A stretch of DNA of 64,000 nucleotides, from contig JAKGHH010000001.1 in NCBI GenBank assembly GCA_022828595.1, forward strand, positions 145,409,017 through 145,473,016, written 5' to 3'. The position numbers were made by a program, and so were the translations under genes. Below the pieces are notes generated by a model. That model searched no databases. It was not told the DNA's origin and saw only the letters and a list, made by a program, of their open reading frames with translations. Shown here one piece after another: positions 34,268 to 46,667 of the stretch; the stretch's first letter is position 1, and each line of letters starts with the position of its first letter. The stretch is from Nelumbo lutea (taxonomy: Eukaryota; Streptophyta; Magnoliopsida; Proteales; Nelumbonaceae).

Positions 34268-36210
34268 TGATGGGATGAGAGATCCATCGTATGGACGTCC
34301 AAATCTTGCGAAATAAGGTGGGCAAATTTCAAAAATTTTTCTCTCCCTTTCAACTGGGAATCGCATTCCCTATTTAGAAAATGATATTTTCAATGATCAA
34401 TCTTGAACCATAAACTGAACCAGATCTGAACAAAAGCAGTAGGAGAGGGATATACCTGATACAGAGAAATAATTTCTCTCAATGGAGGTGTTCATGCCCC
34501 AAGAAGGTGTCCAAAGACTACTCCCACTGAAGATGACACAGTGGATGGAGGAGCAGAATCAGCAGGGTCCGTCCCACGAACCAAATCCTTCAGCAAGAAT
34601 CCAATGGAGGCAGTGAGCACAACTTCCTTTCAGCCTTTCAGCAAAGACTGATGTCAAGATCCAATCTTGACCACTCCTACAATGTTGGAGAACGATCTGG
34701 CAGTATGGCGGCGGCAGGAAGGGATCACAGGGAGAAGGGCGGTTAAACTGTGTATTCTTCTCTCTGTAATTTGAGATCTGATTTCTCTCCAATTCTGGGA
34801 TACCTCTTGATGGATTCGCCCCTTCCTACTTTCATAGGCTTAAAGAGATCAGCTCCTGATCCTATTAGGAGTTTTCTGTTTCAGATCATTATCTGAACTT
34901 GGACTCTCTTTAAGTGATAAGGATAAGACCCTTATCTTATGTGTAGATTAGATCAACTTTATCCTGATCTCATCAGGAGGTTTCCATATCTGAATTCAGA
35001 TCTGATCTCTTTGAGTGGATAGGGTAGGACTCTATCCTATCTACTGATTTAATCCCAGATCTGCCCCATCTATTTAACTAATCAAACTAGGCCTGTTCGA
35101 AATGGGCTTTAGGCCCAATAAGTCTATGTGCTCAAAACTGCTTCCAAACTGCTGCCTAGTTGGGCTTCTTTGTATGGCATGGGACACAAGCATTGATCTA
35201 CACATCAACCACATGGGTTCGGCCTAGCCTTTGTTACAAGGCCTGGCTGAATACATTGTTGTGGACAATGCACCCTTTGAAATCCATCACATGGGCCTCT
35301 ATTGGGCCCAACACTTACATTAAGTGGTCATTGGGCCAAGCCACCTTATAAAAACACAGGGACTGTGAGCAGATGCAAGATTAGCCCATCAGGCATTACC
35401 CTTAGTGGCCTTACACTTAACCTCTCAGCCCATAATGATCAAACACTACCCGACAAGAGAGGACCTCTCCCTCGGCTGCAAGGAACAGCGTTGCACTCTC
35501 CACTTGTATGAATCCCGGTAATTAAAACCTTTGCAAACATTTTAGAAACCATAATACATATACTTTTATATCTCATAAAATATATTTTGCAAGATAAATC
35601 TCAACGATTGAAATTGGCTGCCGGTAGACTTGGTTTCCATCAGAGAGAGTGCATTCCTGATCATTACCTTTGTTCGACAAAGGGGCTGATCCTGTCACTA
35701 TGATCACCCACTCAGATGAATTCTCAAACTGTCCCAACATACCCAGGTTTTGACCCCCGCTAAGGATCTTATTGATTGGTACATCAAAGGCAGCCCAATC
35801 TGACACCTAGTGAAGTATCATAATCGAGTCTAGGGGTCGGGTGTAACTTTCCAGTTTTGCCCATTAATCTCCAAGGTCCAGGGCAATATTGGAAATCTGG
35901 TCCGATTCAAAGATTCAATTGATCTTACACTACATGTGCCTAGGGTCTCACCCCAGCGGCTGAAACAGGCCACCCCAACCGACTTGATGGCACATCAGTG
36001 CCAGCCTTATCATGATAGGTCTCCCCAGACTAACCTATTAGCTGTGAACATTCTAAACTAACACAAGTCTCATTAAATGTCCAGTTTAAGGATATTATAC
36101 AGAAACATACCAAGGGAACATGAATCAAATATATACTTTATTCATTTACAATAAACTTATAATGTACATCATTATGATTGAAGCTAAGGGCATACAAAAA
36201 CTGTCCAACA
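34268..36210 (-). mobile_element. Solo LTR of the copia family, reverse orientation
   Basis: The 1943-bp sequence is the reverse complement of an LTR of the copia element at 52092, from TGATGGGATGAGAGATCC (LTR 3' end) to CTGTCCAACA (LTR 5' end). No internal copia sequence is attached on either side. The flanks GGGGG (34263-34267) and GGAGG (36211-36215) are a target duplication with one mismatch. This state usually arises by recombination between the two LTRs of a full element. It sits inside the gypsy remnant, so it is younger than that remnant. Confidence 0.88.
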
Positions 36211-36989
36211 GGAGGTTGATTGCAAGCTGCTCGTAAACGCTTCTGTGGTATAACTCTCGATGTCTGAGTGTTCTTTGAGGGTCTGGGTGAGTTGTACATA
36301 CCTACATTAGCTCCCATGCTTATCGGTACGTGGGAGATTATCAATAAGCATATTGCTTTTTTGTCTTCGAGTTTTGTGGTAGTTTCGCTTGCAAGTGTTG
36401 GATCTGGTGTTTCTGCCTGCTTTCTGGTTCTATGTCAATTGTGTGCACCCTGCGTTTGTATTTGGAGTCTCATTATTATCTTAGCCTCCTTGTCTTTTGG
36501 TGATTTGTTTTCTGTCAACAGTGTTACTCATCAATTGTGTGCTCTAGCCACCCTGATTATTGTTGACTGGAAGAAAATTAGCAAAACACAATGCTAGCAG
36601 TAGTAATAAGTGCAGCTTTTGACAATTGGCATGAGAGGTGGTTGATGACTAAGCTTCGACCATAATTATCATTTTGGTGATTCCAGTGTAAGTGGTTAGG
36701 TGTGTGTCGATTGGGTTTCTAGTGTTAAAATGACGGCACTAGGTGCATTATTACATCTTGGTAAGTGTTTCACGGTGTCTCATTTCTTTGGGGCATATTT
36801 ATGAGCTGTGTTATGTTGCCTTTCACAATGATCTATCTGGGTGTGCTTGTTTGGTTCCCTCTCACTGGGTCATAGGTTGTTTATAAAACAATATGGTGTG
36901 CCTTATTTCTTATTATTGTTTGTGTTTGAACTATCTTTCTTGTTTTGGTTCTCCTCTTCCCTTGTGATTTGCAATTAGTTGTGGCTCTT
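36211..36989 (+). other. Gypsy-remnant sequence without a recognised gene
   Basis: The sequence resumes after the solo LTR. The + strand shows T/G-rich non-coding DNA with no known domain. It probably belongs to the 3' region of the reverse gypsy element. Confidence 0.4.
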
Positions 36990-37745
36990 AATTAGAATGA
37001 TGTGCTGATGATTATCAACGAGTCTATGGGCTCTAATTCGCCATCTTCGGCAGGGTCGGTGCCTAGTAGTGTAGACAACGATCCAAAGCTCGCCCTGGTT
37101 CATTGGCTACTTATGCATCATTGTGAGGAAAATTCCATAACTCCTTTGGGGTATGAAGCTGTCGATGGGATTCCTATCCAAGGCATTTGTCCGGATGGCA
37201 GGTTTGTAGTGACGGGGGTAGTAGTGAGATTTGCAGAGGCGATTATTTACTTTGGCTGGTTGCCGTCATTCGAACTTCCCTCCATCATCGTTGGTTCGGC
37301 ACTAAATACTCTTGCAACAATGATGTCTGAGGTTATGAACCTTCTCCTCGACCAAATGTCATGATCAGTCGTCACACAGTGGTTGAGGACTTGCGAGAGT
37401 TTTTCTGCAATCAGTTTTCATGTCGCAAATATTGAAGAACACATCATTCTTCTAGCACATGTATTATGGGGGGTCGGTCTTGGGGAGTCGTTGTTAGTAT
37501 GCAAACAATCTCTGAGGGACATGCACCATCATATGGAAGCAGTGGAAGCAATGCTGGATGACGCTGCTAGGAGGCTTGTAGACCTTGGGGCATAGTGTGC
37601 TTACCGGCATCAACTGGTGGTAGAGCATGAAGCAGAGATGGGTGAGTTGACAGCGTATGAGGCTTGGAGACCTCTGCTTGAGAATATAGACGCAATGAGG
37701 GATGAGTGGGCCACTTTGTGGAATCTATATTTTTATTTGTAATTA
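36990..37745 (+). pseudogene. Unrecognised + strand ORF remnant in the gypsy 3' region
   Basis: Two nearly adjoining frames read MLMIINESMGSNSPSSAGSV to about 37364, then SFHVANIEEHIILLAHVLWG to 37595. After a stop the second frame continues with a charged helix (RHQLVVEHEAEMGELTAYEA, MRDEWATLWNLYF). The tail looks like a coiled coil. I do not recognise a family. Its strand and place, antisense to the gypsy polyprotein, match the PMD gene that follows, so it may be another antisense ORF of the same element. Confidence 0.4.
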
Positions 37746-38599
37746 TGTAAATTAATTTTGAGTGAAATCAATGAGCTTCTCTGCATTCTAGTGTACTTAT
37801 TTTACTGACTTTCACATTGTTTTGTATTTTTGAGAATGGATTACGAGTAGCTTTGGTCGGGTTTAAGTGTTTTCATCCAGATGACACCCATGGTGTGTTG
37901 GTGTTTAACCTAATTTGAGCAATGCTTACTGGTTCAGCTACATTGCTGCCGTAGGTGTTGGTAAGTTACTGCCCTATTTTTCTATGTGATTCGACTTTGT
38001 TGGCCAGTCTGGATATGGCAATTACACTGTGAGTCCCTCTCTGACAGTTAGCCTTCCAAGGAAGAACTGGCTTGTAGGGGAAAAACCTCTCTATGTAATA
38101 GCTTTGTTGATTTTGTGTCTCTTTTGTGAAAGACATGTAATTCAATTTCCTATGGAAGTTCTATGATTGATTAGGACTAAGGGATTATTTGGGACAGCCA
38201 TGTGGCACTCACTAGTAATATCTTTGGATTGGTGCTTCAAAATCATTGCGAGTCATTCGCACGTGTTGGATGAATATGATGCCCCGACACAATTTGATGG
38301 TGGTTACTAACGTGGCGTGTTGTTTGAACTAATGCACCTCCTTGGTCCCACTTTTCTGGGGGTATTGAAGTAATTTCCTGCATTGCTTTTCTGCTAAGTA
38401 TTATTTCGGGAATTGCATAGGCATCCCTTCATCTTCGCCAATGCCATTTGGTTCGTTGCGCTTGCGAATGTAAGAAAGGCTTTATAAAACCAGTAGGAGG
38501 GAAGCCAGGTGGTCTTCTTTTCACATTCAATTTTTGTTTTTGTCTGTTGTCACCTTCTTTGCTAGTTTAGTTTTAGTGTTCAATTGTTTCTCCATTCCT

Positions 38600-40640
38600 G
38601 TTCCATTTTTCGTTCACGGCGCCCCGTCAAAAGAAAGGGGAGAAGAAGACGGATTGTCAACAGGAAGGCAACAAGAGGGTGGACTGCCCTTTCTTTGATT
38701 TCGTCAGGGAAGTGGATACAACAGATCTCCTATCAGAGAGGGAAGTGGCTATAGCAGTCGAAGGGGAATAGGGTTTCTGGCCTCCATTGCCCATAGTGAG
38801 AGGTGTGGAGGGCATATTCGACCTTGTCTATGGTGCTGAGTTGTTGTGCCTTTGTGGGCATTCAAACCAGTCTATGTCCTATAAGTATTAGGAGCCTAAG
38901 ATGGATAGTTTGAAGTCCCCTAACAGCTATACCGCCTGGGCAGGATACATCCTTGAGAATCCCATGCATTGTTTGATGCTCCAGGGTTCTGGTTTACTTA
39001 GGTTCGTGGATTGTTACATGGGTCTTACCAGTAGGGAGGGATTGAAGTATGTGGGTCATTTGCTGGAACATTGGTGTTGTCATACCCATACCTTCATTGG
39101 GGCATTTATGGAATTTACCTTCACCATGGAGGATGTTGTTGTCTTATTGGCATTGCCCATCGGAGGCACTATATCCGCCCAACATCTATAACACATTGGG
39201 TCCATTCCTATTGACTTTAGGGAGCTTTGCGACCAGCTTGTCCATGAAATTTCAGTTTACAAGGCCCAGGTAGACCAGACAATTTTTTGAGGGAAGTGGT
39301 CATTGGAGCAGTTGTTGGAATTCTAGTTTAAGTCCCACGGTGGGAGGGGTGTGATGGTGCATTGTTAGGATAGTCAGTGCCATCTTGCTACCTTTATCTT
39401 GTATGTTACTCCCCGATTCATTTTTTCAGGTCCCCCCGACTATGGCTTGTGCATGGTTTTAGTTTTGATTACTATTCTCGCTATTAGTGGGCACCAATTG
39501 CCTTTAGCGTTAATGTTCTTGGTGTACCTCTATGAACAAATGGATGACACTATTCAACAAATAGTGGACCCAAGTTGCAAATGGCATGTCAGTTACATTT
39601 ATTCACCATTTCTATGGATGTTCATTTGTGAGCATTTTGATCTTAGTGTCATGCCACATCATCTTTTGCCGATGCGGGTCATCGTTGCTACATTGTGCAG
39701 TGAGACTTATGAAGAGAAAGTGTTTGAAGTCTGCAGGGGGAAGCGTTGGCTCCAAGCGAAGAGGCATAGAAATTTCAAGATGAATGAGATTAATATGAAG
39801 TTGGCCTCCCTTGATGGGATTACGTGGAGACCGTACACCCGATTTCACCAGTGCATTGTTGATGTTCAAATGAGAGTGACCGATAGTGCACTATGGATGT
39901 TCGAAGTTCTGTTGCAGGTGTTGTTCGGCTGGTAACATGGCCCGGTGTGGTGGCATATCTCGATCGCACTAGTGAAGCGCAATTGGCTGCCTACCACCTA
40001 GATTAGGTAATGCATTAGTTTGGCTATGATGACCTTGGTGGTCAGTTTCTGAGGTTTTTAGTGGAGGATGTGTTTTGGGTTCAACATGGTTGCGCCTTTC
40101 TTGGTGTTGATATGTTCCCTATTACAGGGTATATGAGGGATCAGTGTTGTAGATCTCTCTATTTTTCCTAACTTTGTGCACTATTTGGGGGGTTTCCAAG
40201 AATTGGTGTGGAAAAATCCCTACCCACGTCATGTTCTTGCTCCTTTGATGGGTCATGCTATGAATTGAATAATTGTTCTACCTACTGCTTTATCGAGTTC
40301 ATCCAAAAAAGCAAGGACCGGGCATAAGAAGAGGCCATCGATGTGTGAGGAGGGTGAGAGCAGTTGCTCTCCTATTGCGAAGAGTCTGCAAGTGTACCAT
40401 GTTGCTTCCAAACTCCATTGGCATCGTGGTCTATTGATTCAAATGTTCCCCTATCACACAACCAGGTGTGCGGTACCGAGCATCAGCAGGTATCTCCAGC
40501 ATCACCTTCTACAGTGGAGACTAGTGTGGTTGCAAAACGATTGAATTTGTCAGTTGTGGCACCCTCTTTTTATGGTGCTACTGTTCGTTTTTCGAGTGGG
40601 CGGATGAAGAGGAAGGCTCCCCCTTGCCTGAGGTAGGGTC
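38600..40640 (+). pseudogene. Plant mobile domain (PMD) gene remnant, antisense in the gypsy element
   Basis: A Lys/Arg-rich lead-in (about 38610-38690) is followed by the domain: MDSLKSPNSYTAWAGYILEN, LLRFVDCYMGLTSREGL, HTHTFIGAFMEFTFTMEDVV, VLLALPIGGTIS (38901-39191), then after stops VTPRFIFSGPPDYGLCMV and the HVSYIYSPFLWMFICEHF, NEINMKLASLDGITWRPYTR, QCIVDVQMRVTDSALW blocks (39399-39935). The ETHTF-like plus FTMEDVVVLLALPI signature is typical of the aminotransferase-like plant mobile domain found in MAIN-type proteins and carried by some retroelements. Several stops break it. It lies opposite to the polyprotein at 41330-43390, between integrase and the presumed 3' LTR, so it occupies the Tat antisense-ORF position. 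Confidence 0.75.
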
Positions 40641-40709
40641 TCACATATAGTGCACTGGTAAATGACTCCTAATACTATTTTCTTCTTCTCTTTTGAATCT
40701 ATCCAGTTG

Positions 40710-40985
40710 TGCTTGGGGTGCCAGGGCTTACTAAGGAGCCCGGGGTGTCAAGGGCTTTGTATGTCTGCCCAAGTTGCTAGGGCTTAGTTGAGTGCCTGGG
40801 GCGTCCGAGGCTTTGTATGTGTGCTTGAGGTGCTGGGGCTTTCTGAGGTGCCTGGGGTGTCCATGGCTTTGTATGTTTGTCTGGGGTGTCGGGACTTACT
40901 AAGGTGCTCGGGGTGTCCAGGACTTTGTATGTGTGCCCGGGGTGCCAGGGCTTAGTAGAGTGTCTAGGGTGTCTGAGGCTTCATA
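40710..40985. repeat. 56-bp minisatellite, five copies
   Basis: The unit contains GGGGTGCCAGGGCTTAGT, then AGGTGCCTGGGGTGTCC, then AGGCTTTGTATGTGTG. Copies start at about 40712, 40768, 40824, 40880 and 40934, with scattered changes. It sits between the integrase end and the antisense PMD gene of the reverse gypsy element, the place where Tat-group elements usually carry tandem repeats. Confidence 0.85.
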
Positions 40986-41329
40986 AGTATAGGGGAACTA
41001 CTTGTATAGCTATAAGTAAGATATGTATGTAAGTGAATAAATGATTGATCATTCATTTTGTCACAAATTATGGTTATGAACAAGACATGTATATGAGCAA
41101 ATAAAATAATGATTCATTTTGTCATAGATGCATGTGTTCTTAGTTGAAGGATAGGGCAACTTTATCATAATGATAATGCTAGACTTCATTGCAAGCAAAG
41201 AGTCTAAAGAGATCATGTAAAACATATTAGATTTATTCATAAAACATGTGCATTGGCTTGTGTGGGTACAGAGGTATACAGCTAATCAAAGTAAGGTTTC
41301 AATTAGTAACCATTTATGGTTTCATCATT
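40986..41329. other. Short non-coding part of the gypsy remnant
   Basis: AT-rich sequence with no recognised gene lies between the minisatellite and the integrase C-terminus. ATGATTGATCATTCATTTTG (41041) and ATGATTCATTTTGTCATAG (41110) form a worn direct repeat. Confidence 0.4.
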
Positions 41330-43390
41330 TTCGCCAGTATCAATAGTTTTTAGTACATAATAGCCCAAGTAGTGGGCTTCTTTTATCAAGTAGGGCCCTT
41401 CCCATGTTGGTGCGAACTTTCCTACAAATTGCCTTGTCTAACATTGAGTGTTGTCTTCAATACTTTATTCCCTTCTTCAAAGCTTCTAGTTCTTAAGTGT
41501 CTATTGAAGTTGTTAGCTAGTGCCTTTTGTATTTGCTTTGCTCCTGTGAGGCTGCATCTCTAATTTCATCTACCACATCAAGTTTGTTTGCAAGTAAGGC
41601 ATCTAAGCCTTTTGGTCTAATCTTCTTACCCATTATAAAGGATATCCTAGCAGATATAGCTTTCATCTCAGCTAGGAGTACTGCTTCTTGACCGTAGACT
41701 AAGGAGTAGGGTGTCACCTATATGCTTTCTCTGATAGAGGTGCAATAAGCCCAAAGTGTTTCTAATGGTTTATCTGCCCAATCCCTTTGTTTATCGACCA
41801 CTGTTTGGATCAACATTTTTGGTAGTATCTTGTTTGTGGCCTTTGCCTGACCATTGTCCTAAGGGTAATATGTTGTCGATGTTCTTATTCTTGCCCTGTA
41901 CTACCCTAGGAGGTCATGGACTTCCTAATTTTTGATGGATAGGATGTTATCAGTCAATATCCGCATTGGTACCCCAAATCTGTGGCTACATAGATCCATT
42001 GTAAGGGAATGACTTCTACCCACTTAGTGAAGTAGTCCATGGCTGTGATGATAAAGCAATACCCCCTAGAGGGTGGGTGTATCTTTCCTATCAGGTCTAC
42101 CCCCCAAGTGTGTAAGGGCCAGGGTGTGATGACTGGATGTAGGTTGTTGGCAGGCTTATGGATTCTTTCACCATGGATTTGGTGCTTGTGACATTGGCAC
42201 ACATGCCGCTACATGTCTTCCATCATAGTCGGCCAATAGAAACCAAGGTGTAGAGTGTGGTTATGTAGGGCAAGTTGGCCTTGGTGGGCTGCAGGTTCAG
42301 AACTATGGGCTACTTCTAATATGTCATCAAATTCCTATGTGTGATTTCCTATACAACACCCCATCTTGGAGGTAGAACCTCTTGACCTTAGATAATAGCT
42401 TCCTCCACAATTGGATATCGATGGGGAGTGTGTGTTCCCGTAGGTAATCTATGTACATCCTCTTCCAATCCTTATTGTAGACTATTAAACATTCTCTGTT
42501 GTCTGTGGGACGCATTTATCACATTCTCTTTGTACCTTAGTAGAGTCCCACTTCATTGTAGGCCAGTAATACCCTAACCATTGTAGTTTATGGAATAGCA
42601 TACTTGCGACATCCCCATAGTTGGCCTTGTGAATTTCGTCTAGGACCGCTTCTGCCTCTGGTTTGCCTAGGCACCTTGTCCTTACACCATTTCATTCTCT
42701 GTGATATAGCACCTCGTTTACCAATTGGAACTTTGCGATTAGCCTAATGTCTTGCGTCCCTATGGCCTGCCTTTTTAGCTTCTATATTACTTCATACCTC
42801 CAATCGCCTACTGCTATTTGTTTCTCATCTTTCACTCGGTCTCTTAGGGTGAACGTTGATTGTTTGTCAACTGATTGGATGGTAATCCATATTGGCTCTG
42901 GACTAGCATGCATCTTCGAACCTAAGGTTGCTAGTGCATTGGCGAACTTGTTTTTGGCTCTGTTCTAATGTTTGAAGTCTACATCCAAGTTGTGAACCAA
43001 TTTTTGGATCAAGGTCCTATATGGAAGGATGGTTAGCTCCTTCATCATTATGCTTCTGTCAAGCTGTCCAATCACCAGCTTGGTGTCACCAATTATCTTT
43101 ATCTTTTTTATGCTGGTTTCTATGGCTTTCATCAGGCTGAGGACCAGTTCTTCATACTCTACTAAATTGTGGGAATAGGGAAATTGATGCTTAAATGAGT
43201 AGGCAAAGGTTTGTCCATCAGGGGATGTTAAGGTTACTCCAGCGCCGATTGAAGTGTTTGTGCTGATCCCGTCGAAGGTTAGGATCCACTCTCTATTTTT
43301 GGCTAGGGTGATCATTGGTACGTCTCTGGGAACCTGTTCTAATATGGTAAAGTTGCCAATAGGTCTACTGCTGCTTGGCACTTAATGGCT
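41330..43390 (-). pseudogene. Reverse-oriented Ty3/gypsy (Tat-like) RNase H and integrase, 5'-truncated
   Basis: Read on the minus strand, the remnant starts with a second-type RNase H (43381-42965: REWILTFDGISTNTSIGAGV, LVEYEELVLSLMKA, IKIIGDTKLVIGQL), with its Asp, Glu and Asp positions kept, and continues to FANALATLGSKMH. Next is a zinc-binding-like module (EAVLDEIHKANYGD, WLGYYWPTMKWDS, C-x2-C, near 42650-42500), then DWKRMYIDYLREHTLP and RFYLQDGVLYRKSH (42460-42330). A second zinc module (GFYWPTMMEDM, CQCHKHQIHGERIHKPANN) and the core (HTWGVDLIGKI, ITAMDYFTKWVEVIPL) follow. After a broken stretch comes the C-terminal part (MTPYSLVYGQEAVLLAEMKA, DEIRDAASQEQSKYKRH, 41717-41517). RT, protease and gag are absent: the element is cut off at about 43390. 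Stops and frameshifts are many. Confidence 0.83.
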
Positions 43391-44744
43391 TTAGGTTGTG
43401 TATACTCTATCATGCACTTAAGGCAGGGCACCCCATCCTTGTTTGTCCTTGCTCCATAGTCAAGACACTCTACCCCATCCCTACCTTGTCCCTAATGTCA
43501 GACAGGTTCAAGGCAAGGCAACCAGTCCTCAATGTTGGGCAAGTTCAGGGGCGAGGCACCCCACTTCTCATCAAGGATGGGGTGCCCCATCCCCAATATT
43601 GGGCGGGTTTAAGTAGAGGTGTAAATCGGGTCGTGCTACCATGGACCGGGCTAAGTATGAGAGGTTTATTTAAAAAAAAAATTGAAAAAGATGTTTAAAT
43701 TTTTATTTCATATGATTTTTGATGTATACAATTGTTTATATATACAATTAGACCCATTCATGGGCCAAGTAGCTCAATGGTACAGCCCAGCCTAACTTGT
43801 TATTTTTTAGGCTTGGACAAAATTTTAGGCTCATGGGCTCAAGCTCGGGCTTTCTCAAATAAGCCTAACCCGATACTATTACATATATAAAAGTGTACTT
43901 ATGTTATATAATATATATATGTGTGTGTGTGTATGTGTGTGCTTCACATTACTAAATATCAATTTACTATTAGGAAATATAAATTAGTTTAATAATTTAT
44001 TAAATTATTACTAAATTAATACAATATTAGATTATAAAAGTATATTGAAAATAAAACATTTTGTGTACAGATTGCACTTTGGGGTAAGGCTTAAAGTTGA
44101 ACTTATTAGGGTTTATTAGCTTGGGCCCTATCTGCTAAAGCCATAATTGGACTCCAAAAGTTTGATACCCAATTAGACTTTGGATTTGATTATCCTTGAT
44201 AATCTATAGGCATGGTGCATATCTTAGCTAGGCTTAACTCAAAAGAAAATAGTTGCTTGAACCTACAAATTTATAAATCTAATTGGGTTAGGTTAAGTTA
44301 TAAACAATTTGTTACTTTTTATTATTAATTATTAAAATATTAGTAGCTATTAAAATACCATATTTATTCAAAATATAATAATTTCTAGAAATTATCATCT
44401 TTTAAAAAATATTGCTAATTTCTTGGCTAAAACTAATTAAATGTAATTTTTTAGTAATTAAATATATATTTTATTTAATTAAATGTAGTTTTCTAATATT
44501 TATAGATTAAATTATAATTATTGTAATTATAGTTTAAAAATAATTATTTTTCTATTAATAATTAAAATACATTATTTTTTCATTATTATTTGATATTTTG
44601 TGCAATAAAATACAATTAATTTAATTTTTTAATTATTTTTTATATTTTAATTAAGCTTTAGGTTTTTCAAAATTTTAGGATTTTAATTAATTTTTGGTTT
44701 TTCATTATTATTCATAATTTTTGCATATGAGTATTTTTTCAATA
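43391..44744. other. Truncation flank, hAT-like phrases and AT-rich DNA in the intron
   Basis: Imperfect repeats of CCCATCCCTACCTTG and GGGCAAGTTCAGGG type fill 43420-43610. GTAGAGGTGTAAATCGGGTCG (43611) is a hAT-like terminal phrase. The ACCCATTCATGGGCC repeat (43748-43870) and a TA/TG compound microsatellite (43905-43942) follow, then AT-rich sequence. No gene is seen. Confidence 0.45.
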
Positions 44745-44870
44745 ATTTTCAGTATTTTCATCATTTATTTTTGCATATTAGTCACTACAACTATTTTCAG
44801 TATTTTCATCATTTATTTTTGCATATTAGTCACTACAATAATTTTCAGTATTTTCATCATTTATTTTTGA
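44745..44870. repeat. 48-bp tandem repeat, 2.6 copies
   Basis: Units start at 44745, 44793 and 44841. Each begins ATTTTCAGTATTTTCATC and ends GCATATTAGTCACTACAA. The third copy breaks off after TTTATTTTTG. The copies are nearly identical, so the duplication is fairly recent. Confidence 0.88.
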
Positions 44871-46423
44871 ATTTGCTTTCAATAAAAATAAACTAAATAA
44901 CTAAATAAATACCATAGTTAATAAAAAATACAACTATTTTTCAATATTTTTAATAATTTCAGGCCTGGGTATTTGTTTTAATAATTTTTGGTATTCTTTA
45001 ATTATAAAATATTATTAATTATAATGTTTAATTATTTTTAGTAAATACCTTATTAATATAAAATATTGTTAATGTTTTAATATTTTTAATTAATTGTTGA
45101 TATTTCAAAACTATTAATATTTTATTAGTGTTTATTAAGGTCTCAACTCATTAGTAATCTAATAATATTATAAAATCTATAAATTAATATTTTTATATTT
45201 AAATTTTTTATTTTTATTAGAGTTTATTAAAATCTAAATATTCTTCTTCCATTCAAAACTATAATTCATTTATACGCCATTTGAAAATATAAAATTAATT
45301 TAACCACAATAAAAATAATTTAGTTGCATAAATAAAATAAAAATAAAAATAAATATTAATTATTGCTCTTGATAAAAATACATTTGTTAATATGATAAAA
45401 ATAACTTAATTAATAAAAGGGCTAATATAAATTAAAAATGAACATCCATTAAAAATTAATATAAAAATAATACAAAATAATATAACAATCATTAGTTTTA
45501 TAATTAAATTTTATTAATTTAGAAACAACTTATGTTCCACTAAAAAATAAACATTTATATAGTTAATTAAATTTCATAAGGAATTTAAATTTAATAAAAA
45601 CTTAATATATTTAAATAATTTCGAATTTTAAGATCAATTTAAATTTCATTTAAAAATAGGGAAAATTATAAAAACATCATTGGGTTTTGACCTTAACAAA
45701 AGCCCCCTGTATTATTTAGAAAAAAAAGTGCAAATACCTTACTTTAGTTAGCAATCCAAATAAAAGATGTTGATGTAATGGATCAATTTTACTTCACTTC
45801 AGCCGTTATACATTTGTACAAGGAGAATGAAGAAACCTATTCTTTGAAAATTGTGTAACAAAATAGATTAATGGAGGGTAAAGTTGAAACCTTAAATTAT
45901 ATATGATAATACAATAACAATGAGAAAGGTATTTTTGATAACTTTAATGTCCTGACTAGTACCTATATAATAGCACAGATGTGTGAAATATCTGTCATAG
46001 ACTGAATGGAAATAAATAAGCATAATACAAACAAATGCTACAGATCCAGGCTTATAAATCCTCAAAATAATGGATGTAACGCCATTGCTTTTATTGCTAC
46101 ATTGGATATGTGATTTTATATCAGAGTTGTGATTTTTTTCATCTTACTGAATTACTTCAAAATAATTTGTGGTTAAGTAATCAAAAGATGAACATAGATG
46201 AGAGGAGAAAGAAGTTTCTCTCTCTCCACGCTCACTCTCCTGAAAAAGGGTAGCCCATTTTAATTTAAATGGACCTATTATTTTCTTGCTCTCTGTATCG
46301 CCGGCCCATAATCTTTATCGTTTTTATCTTAATTTAAGAATCCATGCAGGCAATACTTTTATATCGGCCTGTCAAATTGAAAGTTCTTTTAGTGAGCTAA
46401 TCATGCTAATTTGACCTTCACAG
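44871..46423. other. AT-rich right part of the large intron
   Basis: TTAAT/ATTAA-rich DNA runs to about 45650 with no gene. Around 45655-45900 is a stretch (AAAATTATAAAAACATCATTG, AAAGCCCCCTGTATTA) of MITE-end type without a visible inverted partner. From 46190 the sequence is more complex up to the splice acceptor at 46423 and may be the original short intron sequence. A pyrimidine run (TTTCTCTCTCTCC) lies at about 46214. Confidence 0.45.
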
Positions 46424-46574
46424 CGGATACATGGCTCCAGAGTATGCTATGGAAGGGATATTCTCTGTAAAATCTGATGTTTTTAGCTTTGGAGTTCTTC
46501 TTCTAGAGATTATAAGTGGAAAAAGAAATACTGGATTCTATCTTTCAGAGCATAATCAAAGCCTCCTAACATTT
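46424..46574 (+). pseudogene. Receptor-like kinase exon: APE and substrate-binding part of the C-lobe
   Basis: This 151-base exon, the standard size in the CRK/SRK-type family, lies between TTCACAG and GTAGGT. It reads [20 protein letters not shown], then [15 protein letters not shown] and ends at QSLLTF. It contains the APE-equivalent motif of the activation segment and the conserved Asp of helix F (SDVFSFGV). The frame is open and the phase is right on both sides. It continues directly to the exon at 46668. Confidence 0.92.
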
Positions 46575-46667
46575 GTAGGTTCCTTGAATTATTTATTTGT
46601 TTTCCAAAGCTAGTTGGAGATTTATTATATATAAATAAATAAATAAATTCTGAATGTAAAATTGCAG

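Larger units (their letters stand above)
32407..46423 (+). other. 14.0-kb intron of the kinase gene, filled with transposons
   Basis: The intron starts GTGAGTGC and ends TTGACCTTCACAG. Exon phases on both sides match (TA + C makes the Tyr before GYMAPEY). The normal intron here is about 100 bases in this gene family. The extra length is a solo copia LTR (34268-36210), a reverse-oriented gypsy remnant (about 33300-43390) and AT-rich DNA. The exact splice sites have survived these insertions. Confidence 0.85.
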
